Source: Pseudonocardia sp. T1-2H (GTDB lineage Bacteria > Actinomycetota > Actinomycetes > Mycobacteriales > Pseudonocardiaceae). Taken from it: 64,000 nucleotides of DNA. A model generated the notes under the pieces. That model made no database searches. It was given only the letters and a program-made list of their open reading frames with translations, and had not been told where the DNA came from. Made by a program: the position numbers and the translations under genes. Shown here in pieces: positions 59,737 through 64,000 of the stretch (positions are counted from its first letter, which is position 1; the number at the start of each line of letters is the position of its first letter). The stretch lies in NCBI RefSeq assembly GCF_038039215.1, contig NZ_JBBPCL010000001.1, positions 5,952,001-6,016,000 of the forward strand, written 5' to 3'.

Positions 59737-60933
59737 TCAGGCGGGTGCGTTCCGACTGCGTTTGACCGCCCGTGCCGTCCGGCGGGCGTTGGTGATCGTG
59801 CGGCGGACCTGACGGAGGCCGTCGATCTGCGTCGCCTGGTGGACCCGGTACTGCCAGGCGGGCTGGTCGCCCCGGCGGTTCAGCAGCGCGTAGGCGAAGC
59901 GGACCGGGTCGTCGACGGGCCGGCTGTCGATCGTCTCGAAGAACTGCATGCTGCGCCGCGCCATGTCCTGGATCGGGTCCAGCTCCGCGCGGCGCACCCG
60001 GTCGTAGGTGTCCAGCCCGGCCGCCAGGCCCGCGCCGTACACCGCGTCCGCCAGCGCGATCGAGTCCTGGACGGCGAGCACGGTCCCCGCGCCGATCCCG
60101 AAGTGCGTCGTGTGCGCCGAGTCCCCGACGAGCACGAGGTTGTCCCGGCGCCAGGTGGCGTTGCGGATCTCGCGGAAGTGCAGCCACGGGTCCGCGCCCA
60201 GGCCGCCGGCCGGCTCGAGGAGCCGGTGCCCGTCGAGCGCGCGGGCGAAGAGCCCCTCCAGCATGCCGACGCCGGCGCCCGGCTCCATGGTGTCCAGCCC
60301 GAGGCCGGACCAGGTCTCCGGGGAGCACTCGACGATGCAGGTGCTGGCCTCGTCCGACGACGGGTAGGCGTAGAACCAGACGAGCCCGGCCTCCGTGCGC
60401 TCGAAGGCGAACGTGAACGCCTCGAACGAGCGAGACGTGCCGAGCCAGACGTACCGGTTGCGGCCCGGCGTGATCGTGGTGCCGAAGTGCTCGGCGTGCC
60501 GCGCGCGGAGCCGGCTGCCGACGCCGTCCGCGGCCAGGACCAGGTCCGCGTCGAAGTCGGACTCGGAACCCGCGTGCGCCCCGAACCGCAGCTCGACGCC
60601 CAGCTGCTCGGCCCGGCGCGCGAGGACCTCCAGCATCCGGGTGCGGTCGATGCTGTAGCCGTACTTGCCGCCGAGGTGCACCGGCCGCGCGTCGCCGACC
60701 AGCACGACCTGGTCCCCCCACAGCAGGGACGCCTCGTGGATCGCGCGCGCGCTGACGGGGTCGTTGCGGTGCAGGTCGTCCAGGAAGTCCTCACCGAACG
60801 TGACGCTCCAGCCGAACGTCACGCCGGGCTCGTTGCGCTCGACGACGAGCACGTCGTCGGACTCGCGCCGCAGCTTCGCCAGGATCGCGTAGTACAGCCC
60901 AGCCGGGCCGCCGCCCACACACACCGTCCGCAC
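59737..60933 (-). CDS. FAD-dependent aromatic monooxygenase (PHBH fold)
   Basis: A 398-residue group A flavin hydroxylase. It has the FAD-binding TVCVGGGPAGLYYAILAKL, the DG motif DLVLAADGVGSRLRARHAEH and the GD motif NLVLVGDSAHTTHFGIGAG. The sequence FGWSVTFGEDFLDDLHRNDP and WLGTSRSFEAFTFAFERTEA resemble the hydroxylases that act on aromatic CoA thioesters (salicyloyl-CoA or anthraniloyl-CoA type). The true substrate cannot be read. The C-terminal basic tail (RRTARAVKRSRNAPA) is short. No other aromatic-degradation gene lies beside it. Confidence 0.82.
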   Translation of the reverse strand: MRTVCVGGGPAGLYYAILAKLRRESDDVLVVERNEPGVTFGWSVTFGEDFLDDLHRNDPVSARAIHEASLLWGDQVVLVGDARPVHLGGKYGYSIDRTRMLEVLARRAEQLGVELRFGAHAGSESDFDADLVLAADGVGSRLRARHAEHFGTTITPGRNRYVWLGTSRSFEAFTFAFERTEAGLVWFYAYPSSDEASTCIVECSPETWSGLGLDTMEPGAGVGMLEGLFARALDGHRLLEPAGGLGADPWLHFREIRNATWRRDNLVLVGDSAHTTHFGIGAGTVLAVQDSIALADAVYGAGLAAGLDTYDRVRRAELDPIQDMARRSMQFFETIDSRPVDDPVRFAYALLNRRGDQPAWQYRVHQATQIDGLRQVRRTITNARRTARAVKRSRNAPA

Positions 60934-61105
60934 CGCAGCCCCCCAGGTGACGCGTCCCGGTCGGGCAACCTAGCAATGCGGTGCTCACGCGCCGCAGTCG
61001 GGACCGCTCGCCGGGAAGCGCGTCGGACGGCCCCGGTACGGTCCCCTCGACACCCGTCCGTGGGCCGGATGCCGGTCGCCACCTCGACAAAGGGAGCAGC
61101 GCGGA

Positions 61106-62494
61106 GTGTTCGCTCGGAGCGTCGCCGTCGTCGGAACCGGATACGTGGGCCTCACGACGGGGGCCTGCCTGGCCTCCCTCGGGCACCGCGTCGTGTGCGC
61201 GGACATCGACGCCGCCAAGGTCGGGAAGCTGGTCCGGGGCGAGATCGGGATCCGCGAGCCGGGTCTCGCGGAGCTCGTGCGCGAGGGGATCGCGGCGGGG
61301 CGGCTCTCGTTCGTCGTCGGGGCCGCCGCCGCGCTCGCGGAGCTGCAGTCCCGCGGCACGCCCGTCGAGGTCATGTTCCTGTGCGTGCCGACGCCGATGG
61401 GGGTCGGCGGCGTCGCGGACCTCGCCGCGGTCGAGGCTGTCGTCGAGGAGACACGGGACGTCATCCCCGAGGGCTGCGTGGTCGTCAACAAGTCGACGGT
61501 CCCGGTCGGGACGGCGGACCGCACCTCCGAGCTGCTCGGACGCCCGGACGTCGGCGTGGTCAGCAACCCCGAGTTCCTGCGCGAGGGCTCCGCGGTGCAC
61601 GACTTCCTGAACCCGGACCGGATCGTCGTCGGGTCGAACTCGTCGCAGGACGCCGCCGAACGCGTCGCGGCGCTGTACGCCAGGCTGGGCGCCCCGACCG
61701 TCCTCACCGACGCCGCCAGCGCCGAGATGATCAAGTACGCGGCGAACTGCTTCCTCGCGATGAAGCTCTCCTACGTCAACGCGCTCGCCGAGCTGTGCGA
61801 GCGCCTGGACGCCGACGTCGCGGACGTGACCGAGGGGATCGGCTACGACAAGCGCATCGGCCAGGCGTTCCTCTCCCCCGGGCCGGGCTGGGGCGGCTCC
61901 TGCCTGCCGAAGGACATCCACGCGCTGCTGCAGGTCGCGGACTCGGCGGACTTCGAGTTCCGGCTGCTCCGCGCCACGATCGACACGAACACCCGGCAGT
62001 TCCAGCGGATGGTCGAGAAGATCCGCAAGGCGGTCACCGGCAAGCGCAGCGGCTCCGTCACGCGCAAGCGGATCGCCCTGTTCGGGCTCACGTTCAAGGC
62101 CGGCACGGACGACCTGCGGGACTCCCCGGCGCTCGGCGTCGCCGCGCTGCTGAAGCAGGCCGGCGCGGAGCTCGTCGCCTACGACCCGGGAATCGCGGCC
62201 GCGAGCTCGAGCATCGACGGCTCGCTGCTCACCGTCGTCGACGACCCGTACGAGGCCGCGAAGGACGCCGAGGCCATCGTCATCCTCACCGAGTGGCCCG
62301 AGTTCCGGTCCCTGGACTGGCAGCGCCTCGGCGCGGCCGTCGCCGAGCGGACGGTCGTCGACACCCGGAACCTGCTGGACCCCGCCGTCGTGCGGCGGGC
62401 GGACTTCGACTGGGTCGGCGTGGGCCGCGCCGCCCCGTACGTCGCGTCGTCCCTGGCCACGTCGTCGGTCTCCGCCGTCCGCAAACCCGCATGA
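61106..62494 (+). CDS. UDP-glucose 6-dehydrogenase
   Basis: This 462-residue enzyme oxidises UDP-glucose twice to UDP-glucuronate, a precursor of surface polysaccharides. It has the NAD site VAVVGTGYVGLTTGACLASL, CVPTPMG, NKSTVPVGTADRT, SNPEFLREGSAVHDFLNPDR, Lys210 in EMIKYAANCFLAMK and the catalytic Cys266 in GWGGSCLPKDIHAL. The C-terminal domain ends with LFGLTFKAGTDDLRDSPALG. UDP-N-acetylmannosamine dehydrogenase is a less likely reading. GTG 61106 follows AAGGGAGCAG. The flippase gene overlaps its stop as ATGA. Confidence 0.92.
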   Translation: MFARSVAVVGTGYVGLTTGACLASLGHRVVCADIDAAKVGKLVRGEIGIREPGLAELVREGIAAGRLSFVVGAAAALAELQSRGTPVEVMFLCVPTPMGVGGVADLAAVEAVVEETRDVIPEGCVVVNKSTVPVGTADRTSELLGRPDVGVVSNPEFLREGSAVHDFLNPDRIVVGSNSSQDAAERVAALYARLGAPTVLTDAASAEMIKYAANCFLAMKLSYVNALAELCERLDADVADVTEGIGYDKRIGQAFLSPGPGWGGSCLPKDIHALLQVADSADFEFRLLRATIDTNTRQFQRMVEKIRKAVTGKRSGSVTRKRIALFGLTFKAGTDDLRDSPALGVAALLKQAGAELVAYDPGIAAASSSIDGSLLTVVDDPYEAAKDAEAIVILTEWPEFRSLDWQRLGAAVAERTVVDTRNLLDPAVVRRADFDWVGVGRAAPYVASSLATSSVSAVRKPA

Positions 62495-63783
62495 GCATCG
62501 CCGGCAAGGTCAGGGGCCTGCGCACGGAGCTGACCACCCCGCTCTTCCGGAACGCGTACGCGTTGATGTTGAACACCGCGGTCAACTCGGTGTTCGGCCT
62601 GCTCTACTGGATCGTCGCGGCCCGGACGTTCACCGACGCCGAGGTGGGCCGCGGCAGCGCGCTCATCTCGCTGATGATGCTGGTCTCGACCCTGACCCAG
62701 CTCAACTTCGGCCAGGCGCTGATCCGTTTCCTGCCGCGGGCCGGGACGTCGTCGCGGAGCCTGGTCCGCAGCGCCTACGGGATCTCCGCCGGGCTGGCGG
62801 TCCTCGGCTCGGCGGCCGTCATGACGTACTGCGCCCTCGTGCTGCCGGAGTCCGACCCGCTGCACGTCTCGCTGCCGTTCGCGGGCTGGTTCATCCTCTC
62901 GACCACCCTGTGGTCGCTCTTCACGCTCCAGGACGCGACGCTCACCGGGCTCCGGTCGGCGATCTGGATCCCGCTGGAGAACGGGATCTACGGGATCGTC
63001 AAACTGGTGCTGTTGGTGATCGTCGCGCAGACGTCGCTCACGGACGGCGTGTTCACCTCGTGGACGCTGCCGGTCGTCGCGCTGCTGGTCCCGGTCACGC
63101 TGCTGGTGTTCCGGCGGCTGCTGCCCCGGCACGCGGCGGAGAGCGCCGCGGAGCAGAAGCCGCCGACCCGCCGGGTCCTGCGCAACTACATGGCCGGGGA
63201 CTACACGGGCCAGGTCTTCAACCAGCTCGCCTCGACGTTCCTGCCGGTCCTGGTGGTCTCCGAGCTCGGGCCGGAGGCGGGCGCCTACTTCCTGCCGGCC
63301 CAGACCGTGTTCGTCGCGATGAACCTGTTGTCCCAGGGCATCACGTCGTCCCTCGTGGTCGAGGCGGCCCGGGACGAGTCCCGGACGCACATCTATGCGA
63401 TGGCGATCCTGCGCCGGATCGGCGCCACCGTGCTGCCCGCCGCGGCGCTCATCGCGCTCGGGGCGCCGCTGCTGCTGCAGCTGTTCGGCTCGCAGTACCG
63501 CTCCAACTCGACGTTCCTGCTGCAGCTGCTGATGGCCTCGACGTTCCCTCGGGTCGTCGTGACGCTGTTCATGACGCGTTCCCGCATGCAGAACCGCACG
63601 ATCAACCTGGCGATCCTGCAGTCCGTCCAGGCCGCGGCGTTGATCGGCGGCACGGTCCTGTTCGCGGACTCCCTCGGGCTCGACGCCGTGGGCTGGTCCG
63701 CCCTCGGCATCGAGCTCGCGCTGGCGCTGGTGCTGGCGCCCACGGTCGTCCGGTGGCTCAGGCCGAAGGCGCCGGCCGCTTGA
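62491..63783 (+). CDS. polysaccharide flippase (Wzx/MATE-like membrane protein)
   Basis: A 430-residue protein with about twelve membrane segments, such as LNTAVNSVFGLLYWIVAART, GLAVLGSAAVMTYCALVLPE and LVLLVIVAQTSL. The pattern FTDAEVGRGSALISLMMLVS and LTQLNFGQALIRFLPRAGTS fits the polysaccharide biosynthesis/oligosaccharide flippase group. It likely moves a lipid-linked oligosaccharide across the membrane. The ATG overlaps the UDP-glucose dehydrogenase stop, so the sugar probably contains glucuronate. It converges with and overlaps the next gene by 26 bases. Confidence 0.82.
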   Translation: MSIAGKVRGLRTELTTPLFRNAYALMLNTAVNSVFGLLYWIVAARTFTDAEVGRGSALISLMMLVSTLTQLNFGQALIRFLPRAGTSSRSLVRSAYGISAGLAVLGSAAVMTYCALVLPESDPLHVSLPFAGWFILSTTLWSLFTLQDATLTGLRSAIWIPLENGIYGIVKLVLLVIVAQTSLTDGVFTSWTLPVVALLVPVTLLVFRRLLPRHAAESAAEQKPPTRRVLRNYMAGDYTGQVFNQLASTFLPVLVVSELGPEAGAYFLPAQTVFVAMNLLSQGITSSLVVEAARDESRTHIYAMAILRRIGATVLPAAALIALGAPLLLQLFGSQYRSNSTFLLQLLMASTFPRVVVTLFMTRSRMQNRTINLAILQSVQAAALIGGTVLFADSLGLDAVGWSALGIELALALVLAPTVVRWLRPKAPAA

Positions 63784-64000
63784 CGAACCGCTCCGGCAGC
63801 GGGGTGCGGTGGCGCCAGATCTCGCCGAGCGCGAGGTCGAACTCCCGCGGCTGCAGCCGGACGAGCCCGCCGCCCGGGTTGTGCGTGATCTCGCCGAAGT
63901 AGATCCGCCCGTCGACGTTGTAGAGGTCGATCCGGGCGAACTCGAAGTCCGCCGCGAGCTTCCGCGCGACGTCGAGCATCTCCGCGTAGTTCCGCGGCTG
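63758..64000 (-). CDS. TupA-like ATP-grasp protein (5' end outside window)
   Basis: The last 80 residues of a protein whose frame is open to the window edge. RIDLYNVDGRIYFGEITHNPGG is the C-terminal ATP-grasp segment of TupA-like proteins, first tied to teichuronopeptide synthesis, with Glu and Asn as metal ligands (GEITHNPGG). Such enzymes ligate an amino acid or peptide to a cell-wall polymer or its precursor. It overlaps the flippase gene at the 3' ends. With the UDP-glucose dehydrogenase and flippase it suggests an envelope polysaccharide locus that continues beyond the window. Confidence 0.75.
   Translation of the reverse strand, partial: QPRNYAEMLDVARKLAADFEFARIDLYNVDGRIYFGEITHNPGGGLVRLQPREFDLALGEIWRHRTPLPERFVKRPAPSA

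Overview
The window is about 72-75% G+C by eye, with dense GC-ending codons, many GTG starts and 4-bp GTGA/ATGA gene overlaps. Gene content points to an actinobacterium, most likely Pseudonocardiaceae (Pseudonocardia-like): DUF3263, a LytR_C protein, Rpf proteins, a Cvn conservon, an XPB helicase and an ectABCD cluster. Two blocks keep the gene order known from Mycobacterium tuberculosis: 12.8-22.4 kb resembles Rv0429c-Rv0440 (def, DUF3263, LytR_C, Cdc48-like ATPase, pssA, psd, moeA, groEL2), and 23.5-37.9 kb resembles Rv0861c-Rv0867c (XPB helicase, helicase-associated protein, moaC-mog-moaE, rpf), here split by an inserted conservon.

Layout. 0-7 kb: methyltransferase end, a duplicated ABM-like protein, coxL-coxS-coxM (form II molybdenum hydroxylase), thiD, and an F420-type nitroreductase. 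7-12 kb: an ABC exporter (with a decayed extra permease) divergent from a NarL-type two-component system, then an HtrA-like protease. 12.7-22.5 kb: the def to groEL2 housekeeping block, with two CIRCE operators before groEL. 22.8-25.2 kb: PspC protein and XPB helicase. 25.7-32.2 kb: a four-gene conservon (sensor ATPase, roadblock, DUF742, GTPase). 32.2-42.2 kb: helicase-associated protein, MocA-like transferase, moaC-mog-moaE between two rpf genes, then MoxR, VWA and XdhC maturation genes. 42.5-46.8 kb: ErcA-like alcohol dehydrogenase with a histidine kinase and regulator, and a GerMN lipoprotein. 47-50.7 kb: gamma-carbonic anhydrase flanked by two 22-bp palindromic repeat arrays, then thiG-thiS-thiO under a TPP riboswitch and divergent thiE. 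50.7-64 kb: membrane proteins, SGNH hydrolase, ectABCD, two flavin monooxygenases, a pseudouridine synthase, and the start of a surface-polysaccharide locus (UDP-glucose dehydrogenase, flippase, TupA-like ATP-grasp).

How it works together. The coxLSM enzyme needs molybdopterin (moeA, moaC, mog, moaE), a cytosine nucleotide (MocA-like) and MoxR/VWA/XdhC insertion factors. All of these lie in the window but 30 kb or more from the structural genes. Thiamine genes (thiD, thiOSG, thiE) form a second pathway group.

Caution on sequence quality: nine single-base frame breaks interrupt otherwise intact conserved genes, including groEL. Most are a missing base in a C/G run. They look like sequencing or assembly errors rather than real decay, and the affected genes are annotated as whole genes with the break noted.
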